The translations under genes were made by a program, and so were the position numbers. A model generated the notes under the pieces. That model searched no databases and was not told where the DNA came from. It was given only the letters and a program-made list of their open reading frames with translations. Of a DNA stretch of 64,000 bases, positions 45,779 to 55,020 are shown one piece after another (positions within the stretch are counted from its first letter, which is position 1; each line of letters begins with the position of its first letter). Origin of the DNA: Pleomorphomonas oryzae DSM 16300 (lineage in GTDB: Bacteria; Pseudomonadota; Alphaproteobacteria; Rhizobiales; Pleomorphomonadaceae). The DNA lies in contig NZ_AUHB01000006.1 of NCBI RefSeq assembly GCF_000422965.1, positions 1-64,000 of the forward strand, in the 5' to 3' direction.

Positions 45779-46786
45779 TTACTTACCCTCGACCTGGGCC
45801 TTGGTGTAGAAGCCGTCTTCGACGACCTTCATCACGTTTTCCTTGGTCAGCGGGATCGGCGTCAGGAGGACGGAGTCGACCTGCTTCTTGCCGTTGTCGA
45901 GCTTAGCGCTGAACTCAACCTTCTCGCCCTTGACGAGATTGACCGAAAGCTTGGCAGCTTCCGAGGCAATCAGCTTCAGCGGCTTGTAGACGGTGACCGT
46001 CTGGGTGCCGTCGATCACGCGCTTGATGGCAGCGAGGTCGGCGTCCTGACCGGAGATGGCAACCTTGCCAGCGAGACCCTGGGCAGCGAGAGCCTGGATG
46101 GCACCGCCGGCCGTGCCGTCGTTCGACGCGACGACAGCGTCGATCTTGTTATTGGCGGCGGTCAGGGCGTTCTCCATGATCGACAGCGCTTCGGTCGGGC
46201 TCCACTCCTTGACCCACTGCGAACCGATCACCTTCACCTTGCCGGCGTCGATGGCGGCCTTGAGGGCCTTTTCCTGACCAGCGCGGAGCAGCTTGGCGTT
46301 GTTGTCAGTCGGCGCGCCGCCGAGCATGTAGTAGTTGCCTTCCGGCACGGCCTTGAGAACGGCCTCGGCCTGCAGGAAACCAACGCGCTCGTTGTCGAAG
46401 GAGATGTAGGCATCTTCGTCGGCGTTGAGGATCAGACGGTCATACGACACGATCTTGATGCCGGCCTTGTGGGCTTCGTCGATGACTTCGCCGAACACCT
46501 GCGAGTTCATCGGAACGATGGCGATGGCGTCGACCTTCTTGGCGATCAGGGTCTCAACCTGGTTGACCTGCTTCTGCTCGTTGGCATCAGCGGAGGTCAC
46601 CACCACTTCGGCACCCAGGTCCTTGGCGGCAGCGATGAAATAGTCGCGGTCGCGAGCCCAGCGCTCAACGCGCAGATCGTCGATCGAGAAGCCGACAACC
46701 GGCTTGTCCTTAGACGCGTGGGCGGCCATCGGCAGCGCAACGGCGGCAGCCAGGATCGTGCTCGAAAGAATGGTAGAAAGTTTCAT
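45779..46786 (-). CDS. xylF: Sugar ABC transporter substrate-binding protein, XylF-like
   Basis: 335 residues. A signal peptide (LSTILSSTILAAAVALPMAA HAS, cleavage near residue 24) directs it to the periplasm. The Peripla_BP_4 fold starts PVVGFSIDDLRVERWARDRD, the XylF hallmark, with IAIVPMNSQVFGEVIDEA, VVASNDGTAGGAIQAL and GQDADLAAIKRVIDGTQTVT. Xylose is the family ligand, but a related aldose is possible given the fucose genes beside it. TAGGAGGAGC precedes the ATG. Confidence 0.92.
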   Translation of the reverse strand: MKLSTILSSTILAAAVALPMAAHASKDKPVVGFSIDDLRVERWARDRDYFIAAAKDLGAEVVVTSADANEQKQVNQVETLIAKKVDAIAIVPMNSQVFGEVIDEAHKAGIKIVSYDRLILNADEDAYISFDNERVGFLQAEAVLKAVPEGNYYMLGGAPTDNNAKLLRAGQEKALKAAIDAGKVKVIGSQWVKEWSPTEALSIMENALTAANNKIDAVVASNDGTAGGAIQALAAQGLAGKVAISGQDADLAAIKRVIDGTQTVTVYKPLKLIASEAAKLSVNLVKGEKVEFSAKLDNGKKQVDSVLLTPIPLTKENVMKVVEDGFYTKAQVEGK

Positions 46787-47309
46787 TATCGCTCCTCCTA
46801 AAGGCCCCTACGGGCCCGGCCGCCTCCCCGGCGGCCTCCTTGCACCCGAACCACGACCGGATGGTTGATCCTCCGGTCACTTCCCCCGGCAACGCCCGTC
46901 ATAGGCATCGTCGTTGGCTCGGGATATACCTCACGCGAGTGATAGATGCCTCAAAGCGATGATGGACGCAACTCATTTTGATTGCGTAGATGCGTTGTGA
47001 CCATCATCCATTTGACGAAGAAATTTCCTATCTCCGTCATAAGGTTCCTCGCAACACGGACAGACCCGCGCCTTTTCTCGCTTAGGCGCAGCCAAACCCT
47101 AGCGCGCCTCTCCTTTCGGATAGCCGCCATATTTGATGTGATTTCGTCAAGGCATTCCCTCCAGGCCCTGACGGTCGTTTTCCGGCAACCTCCGTACCGC
47201 CGGTAAAATTCGACCCTCAAATTATACTCATCGCCCCATTTTGGCAAGAGACTTTGCTGCCCATATCGACGAATGGTCATCCCGATGCGCCCCGATGCGC
47301 CATGACAAA
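46787..47309. other. Upstream control region of the XylFGH-type operon
   Basis: About 520 bp without a convincing gene; a 127-codon minus-strand frame at 46951-47334 has no ribosome site or domain and runs into a terminator. Half-sites ACGCAA (46966-46971) and TTGCGT (46982-46987) form an inverted repeat, enclosed by GATGATGG (46958-46965) and CCATCATC (47001-47008). These could be regulator sites. The region is less GC-rich than flanking genes. Confidence 0.4.
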
Positions 47310-47344
47310 ACACCCCGCCGTGGTGGGCAACCACAGCGGGGTGT
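47310..47344 (-). terminator. Terminator of the fucose-gene operon
   Basis: ACACCCCGC and GCGGGGTGT form a 9-bp stem whose interior holds a second GTGG/CCAC hairpin; on the minus strand TTTTGTC follows. It is 25 bp past the aldo/keto reductase stop and separates it from xylF. Confidence 0.8.
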
Positions 47345-47368
47345 CAATGAAACGGCAGGGAAGATGGA

Positions 47369-48376
47369 TCAGGGCGTCGGCGCGTCAGCCGAGAGCAAAC
47401 CTTCCGCCCTGAGACGATCCCAAAGGGTTGAGGGCACCGCCGTCCGGTACCAGTCGAAGTTCTGCTTGACCGCGCCTAGCCTGCTCATACCGACGACGAC
47501 CGCCTTCACCACTGGATGAGCCAGAGGGAAATGCACGGCAGCCGCGGGCATTGCGACGCCGACCTCGGCGCAGACCGCGGCGATTCGCCGCGCCTTATCG
47601 ATGATTTCCTGAGGGGCAGCGCCATAGTCATAGTTGCCGCCGACCTCCGGCGGCTTCACCAGAATGCCGGAATTAAAGATACCGACGGCCACCACGTCGA
47701 CACCTTTCTTTTCGGCAAGCGGCAGGAAATCGGCGAGGCCCGGTTGTTCGAGCAGCGTGTAGCGTCCAGCCAGCATCACCACGTCGAGGTCCAGCTTGGA
47801 GACAAGATCGGCCGCGACATCGGCCTCGTTGACGCCGATGCCGATCGCCTTGAGGTCACCACTGCGCCTGAGTTCGTCGAGGGCCCGGTAGCCGCTGTCG
47901 AGCGTTTCGCGATAATGCTGGTCGAAGCCGGCTTTCAGATTTCGCCGATCGAGATCGTGGATATAGACGATATCGATCGTCTGAGCCCCGAGCCGGTTAT
48001 AGGACTGCTCCAGCGACCGCATGAACCCATCGTAGGTGTAGTCGAGCACCGGGCGCAACGGCAGCGGCCGCACCCAGCCGCCGCGATCAGGCGTCTCGTC
48101 GCGATGATAGGGCACGAAATAACGCCCCACCTTCGTCGACAGAAGATACTCCCCGCGCGGCTTGTTACGCAGGAAGCGACCGAGCCTCAACTCGCTGAGA
48201 CCGTAGCCGTAAAGCGGTGAGGTATCATAGTACCGGAAGCCTTCCGCCCAGGCTTCAGCCAGAATGGCATCGGCCACGTCGTCCGGCACATCCCAAGAAA
48301 GCGTACCGAGGCCGGATGCCCCGAAACCGAAGCGATAAGCCGAATTTTCTTTGAACGGATTGGTCATTGTCCCCAT
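47369..48376 (-). CDS. Aldo/keto reductase, L-fucose (D-threo-aldose) dehydrogenase-like
   Basis: 335 residues (ATG 48376 or three codons later). TIM-barrel AKR with GFGASGLGTL at the N-terminus, YYDTSPLYGYGLSELRLG (Asp and Tyr), STKVGRY (Lys) and DIVYIHDLDRR (His), the four catalytic residues. This pattern and the neighbours point to D-threo-aldose 1-dehydrogenase/L-fucose dehydrogenase, which oxidises L-fucose or L-galactose to the lactone. It follows fucI by about 60 bp and ends the operon. The substrate is inferred from family and context. Confidence 0.82.
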   Translation of the reverse strand: MGTMTNPFKENSAYRFGFGASGLGTLSWDVPDDVADAILAEAWAEGFRYYDTSPLYGYGLSELRLGRFLRNKPRGEYLLSTKVGRYFVPYHRDETPDRGGWVRPLPLRPVLDYTYDGFMRSLEQSYNRLGAQTIDIVYIHDLDRRNLKAGFDQHYRETLDSGYRALDELRRSGDLKAIGIGVNEADVAADLVSKLDLDVVMLAGRYTLLEQPGLADFLPLAEKKGVDVVAVGIFNSGILVKPPEVGGNYDYGAAPQEIIDKARRIAAVCAEVGVAMPAAAVHFPLAHPVVKAVVVGMSRLGAVKQNFDWYRTAVPSTLWDRLRAEGLLSADAPTP

Positions 48377-48438
48377 TGGCTCCCTGGGCGTGGACGACAG
48401 CCGCGGCGAGCGTTCGCCGCGGCTCCATCTCGATCTTC

Positions 48439-50211
48439 TTAGCTGTAGAGCGGCCCGAAGTTCTGACAGGCGCGGAAGTCGGCGCCTTCGGGATCCATGC
48501 CGAACATCGCCCAGGCGCTGGGGCGGAAAATCGCCTCGTCCTCGACGTTGTGCATGGCGACAGGAATGCGCAGCATGGCCGCCAGCGCGATCAGATCGGC
48601 ACCGATGTGGCCATAGGAAATGGCGCCATGGTTAGCACCCCAGGCGGCCATCACCTTGTAGACCGACTTGAACGGCCCTTCGCCATTCAGGCGCGGCGCA
48701 AACCAGGTAGTGGGCCAGGTCGGGCTGGTCCGCTGATCGAGAATGCTGTGCACCCGCTCCGGCAGCGCCACCGTCTCGCCTTCGGCGATCTGCAGCACCG
48801 GACCGACACCTGCGACGAGGCTGAGCCGCGTCATGGTCACCGGCATGCCGCCGCGGGTGGCAAAATCGGTCGACCAGCCGCCGCCCCGGAAGTAGCCATG
48901 GTCGGCCTGGCAGAAGCGCGTTGCCTCGAGCGTGCGCCGCTGGTCGGCCTCGGTCACCTCCCAGAACGGCTTGATACCCGGCCTGTTGTCGATCGTCATC
49001 TCGCCGGCGCCGTCAAGACAGGTGGCGCCTGAGTTGATGAGGTGGATGAGACCACCCGCCGCCGCGCCCTCCACCACATGGCCGGAGACCCGCTTGATCG
49101 CATCCGGGCTCCAATAGGTGCGCACGTCGGAGAAGATCTGCGCCCGTGCCGTCAGGAGGTTGCCGAACAGCATGCCGACGCCATTGAGACAGTCGTTCTC
49201 GGTGGCGAGAATCAACGGCTGACGCGGTCCGCTCCAGTCGAACGACGTGTTGAGCATGGTCTCCATGAAGTCGCCGTTCGGCATGAAGTCGGTCCACTGC
49301 CGCTGGCCCTGGAAGCCGGCGGCGATGGCATGATGGCCACAGGACTCCTCGACATAGCCGAGCTCGGCAAGCCGCGGATTGCCCACCATCAAGTCGTGGG
49401 CGATCAGGCACATCTTGACGGATGTCTCCCATTCCGCGCGCTTGCGCGCCTTATCCGACGCCTTGTCGCCGTTGGGGTCGGAGCCCTCCTTGCAATGTTC
49501 CAGCGTCCAGGCGAGCGCCTTCTCATATTCGACCGGGTCGTAAATATTGAGCTGCAGCCGGCGCTGGAACTCGCTCATGTCGATATATTCGGTGCGCATG
49601 CCGAGGTAGCGCTGGAAGAAGTCGGCATCGACGATCGAGCCGGCAATACCCATCGACACGCCGCCCATCGAGAGATAGCTGCGGCCGCGCATGGTCGCCA
49701 CCGCGATACCGGCACGCACGAAGCGCAAGATCTTGTCGCGCACGTCGTCGGGGATTGTCCGGTCCGAGCTGTCCCGCACTTCCGAGCCGTAGATTCCGAA
49801 GGCCGGCAGTCCCTTCTGGTTATGGGCAGCCAGCACGGCGGCGAGATAGACGGCGCCGGGGCGCTCGGTGCCATTGAAGCCCCAGACAGCCTTGGGCATC
49901 AACGGGTCCATATCCATGGTCTCGGAGCCGTAGCACCAGCAGGGTGTCACCGTCAGCGACACGCCAACGTTTTGCCGCGCGAACTTCTCGGCGCAGGCCG
50001 CCGCTTCCGCAACACCGCCGATGGTGGTGTCGGCGATCACGCATTCCACCGGGTCGCCGGTCGGATGGCGCAGCGTGGCGGTGACCAGCTCGGCCACCGC
50101 TTTCGCCATGCCCATCGTCTGGTCCTCGAGGCTCTCACGCACGCCGTTGCGCCGGCCATCAATGGTCGGACGGATGCCGAGCTTCGGCAGGTTGTTGAAT
50201 GCGCCGTTCAT
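48439..50211 (-). CDS. fucI: L-fucose isomerase
   Basis: 590 residues, the size of E. coli FucI. It interconverts L-fucose and L-fuculose (also D-arabinose/D-ribulose). Conserved blocks include [66 protein letters not shown] (active-site acids and metal ligands) and [25 protein letters not shown] precedes ATG 50211; the extra upstream codons are Arg/Gly-rich and unlikely. It lies 64 bp downstream of the aldolase gene. Confidence 0.95.
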   Translation of the reverse strand: MNGAFNNLPKLGIRPTIDGRRNGVRESLEDQTMGMAKAVAELVTATLRHPTGDPVECVIADTTIGGVAEAAACAEKFARQNVGVSLTVTPCWCYGSETMDMDPLMPKAVWGFNGTERPGAVYLAAVLAAHNQKGLPAFGIYGSEVRDSSDRTIPDDVRDKILRFVRAGIAVATMRGRSYLSMGGVSMGIAGSIVDADFFQRYLGMRTEYIDMSEFQRRLQLNIYDPVEYEKALAWTLEHCKEGSDPNGDKASDKARKRAEWETSVKMCLIAHDLMVGNPRLAELGYVEESCGHHAIAAGFQGQRQWTDFMPNGDFMETMLNTSFDWSGPRQPLILATENDCLNGVGMLFGNLLTARAQIFSDVRTYWSPDAIKRVSGHVVEGAAAGGLIHLINSGATCLDGAGEMTIDNRPGIKPFWEVTEADQRRTLEATRFCQADHGYFRGGGWSTDFATRGGMPVTMTRLSLVAGVGPVLQIAEGETVALPERVHSILDQRTSPTWPTTWFAPRLNGEGPFKSVYKVMAAWGANHGAISYGHIGADLIALAAMLRIPVAMHNVEDEAIFRPSAWAMFGMDPEGADFRACQNFGPLYS

Positions 50212-50275
50212 ATCTCTCTCCCTTCCTCCGCCGAAACCTCTCCTCAGGTTCCGGGCCATCCTCTCCGGCCCAGCG

Positions 50276-50986
50276 TCAGAGACGTCTCGGTCCGCCGTAC
50301 GGCGGTGGTTCCACCTTGTTCTTCACTGTCGGGTCGACAGCCTCGCCGGCCTGCTTTCCGTAACTTTTGAAACGTTCGAGAACGACATCCATCTCGAGTT
50401 TGCCGAGAATGACGCCGCCGCCCAGCATGCGCGTGCCGATATAGATTCGGGCTAGATTCTCGACCTCCTCGAGAACGCCAAAGGCCTTCGCCGGCGTTTT
50501 GCCCAGCGCGATGACGCCATGGTTGCCCAGAAGGCAGGCCATCCGATTCTCAAGCGCCTCGAGCGCCTCCAGCGAGAGTTCGGCCGTTCCGAACGGCGCA
50601 TAGCCGGAACATTTCACAACATCGCCGCCCGAGACGCCAATCATGTAATGAATAGGCGGAATGTCGAGCCGGCAGCAGGCGAGGATGGAGCAGTTGATGG
50701 CGTGGCTGTGCAGCACCGTGTCGACGTCTGGCCTCGCCTTCAGGATATCGTAGTGGAAGCGCCACTCCGACGACGGCACGTAATCGCCGTAGTAGCGACC
50801 CTCCCAGTCCATCTCGACGATCTGTTCCGGCTGCATCCGGTCGTAGGCAATGCCCGAAGGGGTGATCAACAGCCCGCCATCGACGCGGACACTGAGATTG
50901 CCCGCCGATCCAGTGTTCAACCCCGAGGCATTCATTCTGAGACAGGTCGCGATCATCTCCTCGCGGAGACCGAGGTGGGATGTCAT
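50276..50986 (-). CDS. fucA: Class II aldolase, L-fuculose-phosphate aldolase-like
   Basis: 236 residues. Zinc site: [10 protein letters not shown] (HxH) and [10 protein letters not shown] (third His), with the catalytic Glu in [10 protein letters not shown]; phosphate-binding GNLSVR and ITPSGIAYD precede. It would cleave L-fuculose-1-phosphate to dihydroxyacetone phosphate and L-lactaldehyde, judged by its place beside fucI; ribulose-phosphate relatives cannot be excluded. Its start overlaps the DeoR gene by 4 bp. No sugar kinase gene is present in the cluster. Confidence 0.88.
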   Translation of the reverse strand: MTSHLGLREEMIATCLRMNASGLNTGSAGNLSVRVDGGLLITPSGIAYDRMQPEQIVEMDWEGRYYGDYVPSSEWRFHYDILKARPDVDTVLHSHAINCSILACCRLDIPPIHYMIGVSGGDVVKCSGYAPFGTAELSLEALEALENRMACLLGNHGVIALGKTPAKAFGVLEEVENLARIYIGTRMLGGGVILGKLEMDVVLERFKSYGKQAGEAVDPTVKNKVEPPPYGGPRRL

Positions 50987-51873
50987 TTGCTTTTTGCCTC
51001 CTGAGGCGCGGACGGATCGGCCGCCCCTTCCGCCGGAGCCTCTTCCCGGATTTCCCGATCGAGCGTTGCGATCAGCACCTCTACGCCGGCGTCTTCCAGC
51101 ATGCGTCGATCGCCGTCGGAGATACCCTCGTCGGTCACGAACACGTCGACCTCGGCGAGCGGAAAAACCACGAGACTGCGCGCCTCGCCAAATTTGCTGC
51201 TGTCCGCCAACACGACAAGCCGCGCCGCTTGACGGCGCAGCGCCCTCGCCGCCCGAAGCGGCAGAGGGTCGTCCTCCATGATGCCGGCCGGGCCGGCGGC
51301 GTGACAGCCGATGAAAAAGGTACTGGCAGCAACATGGAAGGCCGGCGGATCGTCGAAGGGACTGAGCACGATGCCCTGTTGGGCCAATACTTCACCGCCG
51401 GTCAGAAAGACGCGATTGTCGGTCTTGAAGGCAAGATGGTTGGCCACAGGCAGCGAGTCCGTCAGCACTGTCAGGCCGACGGCCGGCAGCATTTCCGCAA
51501 AACGCGCCACGGTGGAGCCGCCGTAAAGGATCAGCGTATCCGGCGATGAAACAAGGGCGGCCGCCCGTCGGGCAATAGCCTCTTTGGCCGCTGCAGCGCG
51601 CTGTGCCTGCTCGCCGAAGAAATAGGATGCAAGCGGCCGACTGGCGGCCATGAGCGGCGCCACGCCACCGCGAACCTTGCGGATGCGCCCGGCTTCGCAA
51701 AGCTGATCGACGTCGCGACGCAACGTGGCGCCCGACGCATCAACCATGGTGAGAAGCTCCTCGTAGGAGACGGCGTCGCGTCCCTCGACGGCTTTCAGGA
51801 TCAGGTTGAAACGCTCTTCCTTCAGCATGCCGAGACCATATGTCGGCGCCTTTGAGGCGTCAATCCGATCCAT
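50983..51873 (-). CDS. DeoR/GlpR-family transcription regulator
   Basis: 296 residues from ATG 51873; an alternative ATG at 51828 (MLKEERF...) gives the classical DeoR start. The N-terminal helix-turn-helix reads VSYEELLTMVDASGATLRRD and CEAGRIRKVRGGVAP. The effector domain (DTLILYGGSTVARFAEML, FIGCHAAGPAG, VVLADSSKFGE, VFVTDEGIS) binds a phosphorylated sugar in this family. First gene of the fucose operon, so probably an autoregulated repressor of fucA-fucI. The C-terminal tail is Glu/Ala-rich. Confidence 0.88.
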   Translation of the reverse strand: MDRIDASKAPTYGLGMLKEERFNLILKAVEGRDAVSYEELLTMVDASGATLRRDVDQLCEAGRIRKVRGGVAPLMAASRPLASYFFGEQAQRAAAAKEAIARRAAALVSSPDTLILYGGSTVARFAEMLPAVGLTVLTDSLPVANHLAFKTDNRVFLTGGEVLAQQGIVLSPFDDPPAFHVAASTFFIGCHAAGPAGIMEDDPLPLRAARALRRQAARLVVLADSSKFGEARSLVVFPLAEVDVFVTDEGISDGDRRMLEDAGVEVLIATLDREIREEAPAEGAADPSAPQEAKSK

Positions 51874-52118
51874 CGCAGTTTTGGTCAAAACATTTCATCT
51901 AGAAGCAATATTTATCAAACGCAGAGATTCATGCCGAAACCGACGACAAGGAGCCCAACAAAAGGGCACCGAGTGGCGCTTTTCGTCGCAAATGCGCTTT
52001 AAGACGATCAATTCGTGCACACTCGGCATTCCCCGTGCTTGATTCACTCACCGGGATTACCTAAGACCGTCCAAAACCCCGGCCTAAATCCGGCCGAATA
52101 GCCCGTGACGGAGGAAGT

Positions 52119-53075
52119 TTGATGCGTGCCTTGTTGTTTGCTCTCGCCGCCAGTGTCGCGGCGGCCCTGCCGGTCCACGCCGAGAACGTGACGGTCGATG
52201 TCACCGCCATCGTCGAGCATCCGGCCCTCGATGCCGTACGCGACGGTGTGAAGGACGCGCTGGCCGCGGCCGGGTATAAAGAGGGCGAGAACCTCACCTT
52301 CGTCTACAAGTCGGCTCAGGGCAACGCCGCTACGGCCGCCCAGATCGCCCGCCAGTTCGCTGGCGAAGGCCCGACCGTGATCGTGCCGATCTCCACCCCG
52401 TCGGCTCAGACCGTCGCGGCCGCCACGCGCGATATCCCGATCGTCTTCTCGGCAGTGTCCGACCCGGTGGGCGCGCAGCTCGTGAAGAGCATGGACAAGC
52501 CCGGCGGTAACATCACCGGTCTCTCCGACATGTCGCCGGTAGCGGAGCACGTAGCGCTCATCAAGGAAATCCTGCCGAACATCAAAAAGCTGGGCTTCCT
52601 TTATAATTCGGGTGAGGCCAACTCGGTGTCGCTGCTGGCCGCCCTCAAGGCCGAAGCCCAGAAGGCCGGTATCGAAGTGGTCGAATCCGCAGCCACCAAA
52701 ACCGCTGAGGTGCAGGGCGCAACCCGCGCATTGGTCGGCAAGGTCGACGCAGTCTACGTCCCAACCGACAACACCATCATCTCCGCACTGGAATCGGCCG
52801 TCGGCGTTGCCGTGGAATCGAAGCTGCCGTTGTTCACTGCCGATACCGACAGCGTGGCGCGTGGTGCCGTCGCCGCGCTTGGCTTCAACTACTATGACGT
52901 CGGCAAGCAGACCGGTGCTATTGTCGTCCGCGTCCTGAAGGGCGAGACGGTCGGCGATATCCCTGCCACCGTCGCCAAGGGGACTGACCTCGTCGTCAAC
53001 AAGTCGGCCGCTGCCAAGATGGGCGTAACTCTGCCCGAGGCTTTGGTCGCCCGTGCCACCAAGGTGATCGAGTAA
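52119..53075 (+). CDS. ABC transporter substrate-binding protein (ABC_sub_bind, TrpX-like)
   Basis: 318 residues with a signal peptide (MRALLFALAASVAAALPVHA). The fold matches PF04392: VTAIVEHPALDAVRDGVKDA, PTVIVPISTPSAQTVAAATR, IPIVFSAVSDPVGAQLV, GNITGLSD and VDAVYVPTDNTIISALES. Characterised relatives bind tryptophan or tyrosine, but many are unassigned. GGAGG precedes the ATG. The permease and ATPase genes follow, with a hairpin between this gene and the permease. Confidence 0.9.
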   Translation: MMRALLFALAASVAAALPVHAENVTVDVTAIVEHPALDAVRDGVKDALAAAGYKEGENLTFVYKSAQGNAATAAQIARQFAGEGPTVIVPISTPSAQTVAAATRDIPIVFSAVSDPVGAQLVKSMDKPGGNITGLSDMSPVAEHVALIKEILPNIKKLGFLYNSGEANSVSLLAALKAEAQKAGIEVVESAATKTAEVQGATRALVGKVDAVYVPTDNTIISALESAVGVAVESKLPLFTADTDSVARGAVAALGFNYYDVGKQTGAIVVRVLKGETVGDIPATVAKGTDLVVNKSAAAKMGVTLPEALVARATKVIE

Positions 53076-53086
53076 TCAAGGCGTCT

Positions 53087-53117
53087 CGCCCCGTCGTTCC
53101 ATGAGGACGACGGGGCG
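53087..53117 (+). terminator. Hairpin between binding-protein and permease genes
   Basis: CGCCCCGTCGT and ACGACGGGGCG form a perfect 11-bp stem. There is no T-run after it, so it is more likely an mRNA-stabilising or attenuating structure than a full terminator. Confidence 0.55.
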
Positions 53118-53220
53118 CGTCTCCGATGAATAGGCCGTCCAACCGGCCAGGATATCCCGCTTCATCCTTGGCTTAGCGCTGCCTGCCACCTCGGGATATT
53201 CAGTATAAGGATCGTTGCGC

Positions 53221-54102
53221 GTGAGCCAAATCGCCCTCTGGGGGGCCGTCGAACTCGGCCTCGTCTATGCCTTCGTCGCGCTCGGCGTCTATCTCGCCTT
53301 CCGCGTTCTCGACTTTCCCGACCTCACCGTCGACGGTACCTTCCCGCTCGGCGCCGCCGTCACCGCCGTGCTGATCATGGCTGGTGTCAACCCCTGGCTC
53401 GCCGCCGTGGTCGCCATGGTGGCCGGCGCGCTGGCCGGTCTCGTCACGGCAACGCTCAACGTCCGCTTCAAGATCCTGAACCTGCTCGCATCGATCCTGA
53501 CCATGATCGCCCTGTTCTCGGTCAATCTCAGGGTCATGGGCCGGCCGAACGTGGCGCTGCTCTCCGTCGATACCATGCTGACCCCCTTCTACGGGCATGG
53601 TTTCCGGGACTTCATGGTGCGGCCGATGTTCCTTCTGGTGCTCGCCATCATCGCGCTCTTGGTCGTCTGGCGTTATCTCGAGAGCGACGCCGGCCTCGCC
53701 ATGCGCGCCACCGGTGCCAACGCCCGCATGGCCCGCGCCCAAGGCATCAACACCGACCGTCAGATCTATCTGGGCATAGCCCTGTCCAACGCGCTGGTGG
53801 CGCTCGGCGGCGGTCTGTTCGCCCAAACCAACGGATTTGCTGACGTCACCTCCGGCGTCGGCACCATCGTCGTCGGCCTCGCGGCGGTGATCATCGGCGA
53901 AACGCTGTTCGGCACCCGCCGCATCCTGATCGCACTGATCGGCTGCGTCGTCGGCTCCATCCTGTACCGCATCGCCATTCAGCTGGCGCTATCGAGCGAC
54001 TCGCTCGGCCTGCAGGCGTCGGACCTCAACCTCGTCACCGCCGTGCTCGTCACCTTCGCGCTGGTACTGCCGCGCCTCAAGCGGGGAGTGCTCTCGTCAT
54101 GA
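53221..54102 (+). CDS. ABC transporter permease (TrpY-like)
   Basis: 293 residues. About eight membrane helices of the branched-chain-type permease family, with DFPDLTVDGTFPLGAAV near the N-terminus, GLVTATLNVRFKILNLLASI and TGANARMARAQGINTDRQIY, the coupling loop. The GTG at 53221 is chosen over a TTG two codons upstream; AAGG lies 10 nt before it. Its stop overlaps the ATPase start (ATGA), so the two are coupled. Confidence 0.88.
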   Translation: MSQIALWGAVELGLVYAFVALGVYLAFRVLDFPDLTVDGTFPLGAAVTAVLIMAGVNPWLAAVVAMVAGALAGLVTATLNVRFKILNLLASILTMIALFSVNLRVMGRPNVALLSVDTMLTPFYGHGFRDFMVRPMFLLVLAIIALLVVWRYLESDAGLAMRATGANARMARAQGINTDRQIYLGIALSNALVALGGGLFAQTNGFADVTSGVGTIVVGLAAVIIGETLFGTRRILIALIGCVVGSILYRIAIQLALSSDSLGLQASDLNLVTAVLVTFALVLPRLKRGVLSS

Positions 54103-54896
54103 TCGCCCTCGACAACATTCACGTCGTGTTCGGCCGCGGCACGCCGCTTGAGAAGAAAGCGCTGTCCGGCGTCTCGCTCACCATCAAGGAAGGTGCCTTC
54201 ACCACCGTCATCGGCTCCAACGGTGCCGGCAAATCGACCCTGCTCGGCGTGCTGGCAGGCGATGTCATCCCCACCGATGGCCGTGTGCGCATCGGCGATG
54301 CCGACGTCACGAAGCTGCCGACCGCCGCCCGTGCGGGACGCGTGGCGCGCGTTTTCCAGGATCCCCTGGCTGGTTCCTGCGGCGCACTCTCCATCGAGGA
54401 AAATCTGGCCCTCGCCCACAAGCGCGGCCAGCGGCGCGGTCTCAAGCTGGCGCTTGGCCACAGCCGTCGCAAACTCTTCCGCGAGCGGATCGCCGAGCTC
54501 GATCTCGGTCTGGAAAACCGGATGACCGACCGCATGGCCATGCTGTCGGGCGGCCAGCGACAGGCCGTATCACTGGTCATGGCGATGATGGCCGGCTGCG
54601 ACGTGCTGTTGCTCGACGAGCATACTGCCGCTCTCGATCCCGGCATGGCCGAGTTCGTCATGAAACTCACCGAGAAGATTGTCGGCGCCAAGAAGCTGAC
54701 GACGCTGATGGTGACGCATTCCATGCGTCAGGCGCTCGACTATGGCGACCGCACCATCATGCTGCATGGCGGCGAGATCGTCCTCGACGTCGAAGGCAGC
54801 AACCGCCGCAACCTGGATGTCGAAGACCTGATCGACATGTTCCGCCGCGTTCGCGGACAGACACTCGATGACGACGAACTGCTGATCGCCGAATGA
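54099..54896 (+). CDS. ABC transporter ATP-binding protein (TrpZ-like)
   Basis: 265 residues. Walker [20 protein letters not shown]-loop ARVFQDPLAGSCGALSI, signature LSGGQRQAVSLVMAMM, Walker B VLLLDEHTAALDP and the switch His in LMVTHSMRQAL. The sequence LDEHTAALDP is the variant seen in this transporter subfamily. It completes the three-gene importer. After its stop lies a Rhizobiales-type palindromic repeat. Confidence 0.92.
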   Translation: MIALDNIHVVFGRGTPLEKKALSGVSLTIKEGAFTTVIGSNGAGKSTLLGVLAGDVIPTDGRVRIGDADVTKLPTAARAGRVARVFQDPLAGSCGALSIEENLALAHKRGQRRGLKLALGHSRRKLFRERIAELDLGLENRMTDRMAMLSGGQRQAVSLVMAMMAGCDVLLLDEHTAALDPGMAEFVMKLTEKIVGAKKLTTLMVTHSMRQALDYGDRTIMLHGGEIVLDVEGSNRRNLDVEDLIDMFRRVRGQTLDDDELLIAE

Positions 54897-54908
54897 CTTG
54901 AGGGCAGC

Positions 54909-54975
54909 CTAGAGCATCGGAACGAAAAGTGGAATCCGGTTTTCGGAAAATCCGATGCGACAACAAAGAACTAGG
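54909..54975. repeat. Rhizobiales-type palindromic intergenic repeat
   Basis: CTAGAGCATCGG...AAAATCCGATGC...CAAAGAACTAG. The outer GCATCGGA/TCCGATGC arms pair perfectly, with inner CGAAAA/TTTTCG arms. This layout, with terminal CTAGAGC and ACAAAGAA-TAG, is familiar from abundant intergenic repeats of Rhizobiales genomes. It may also act as a terminator-like hairpin for the ABC operon. No other full copy was seen in this window. Confidence 0.7.
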
Positions 54976-55020
54976 TCGTCTTGCGTCTGTAAGGGCGCAC
55001 GGCGATCTAGCCGCCCTCCT

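Noticed and set aside
46951-47334. 127-codon minus-strand frame upstream of xylF
   Set aside because: No ribosome site, no recognisable domain, and its start lies inside the terminator of the fucose operon.
49042-50370. 442-codon plus-strand frame
   Set aside because: Antisense to fucI; no family features.
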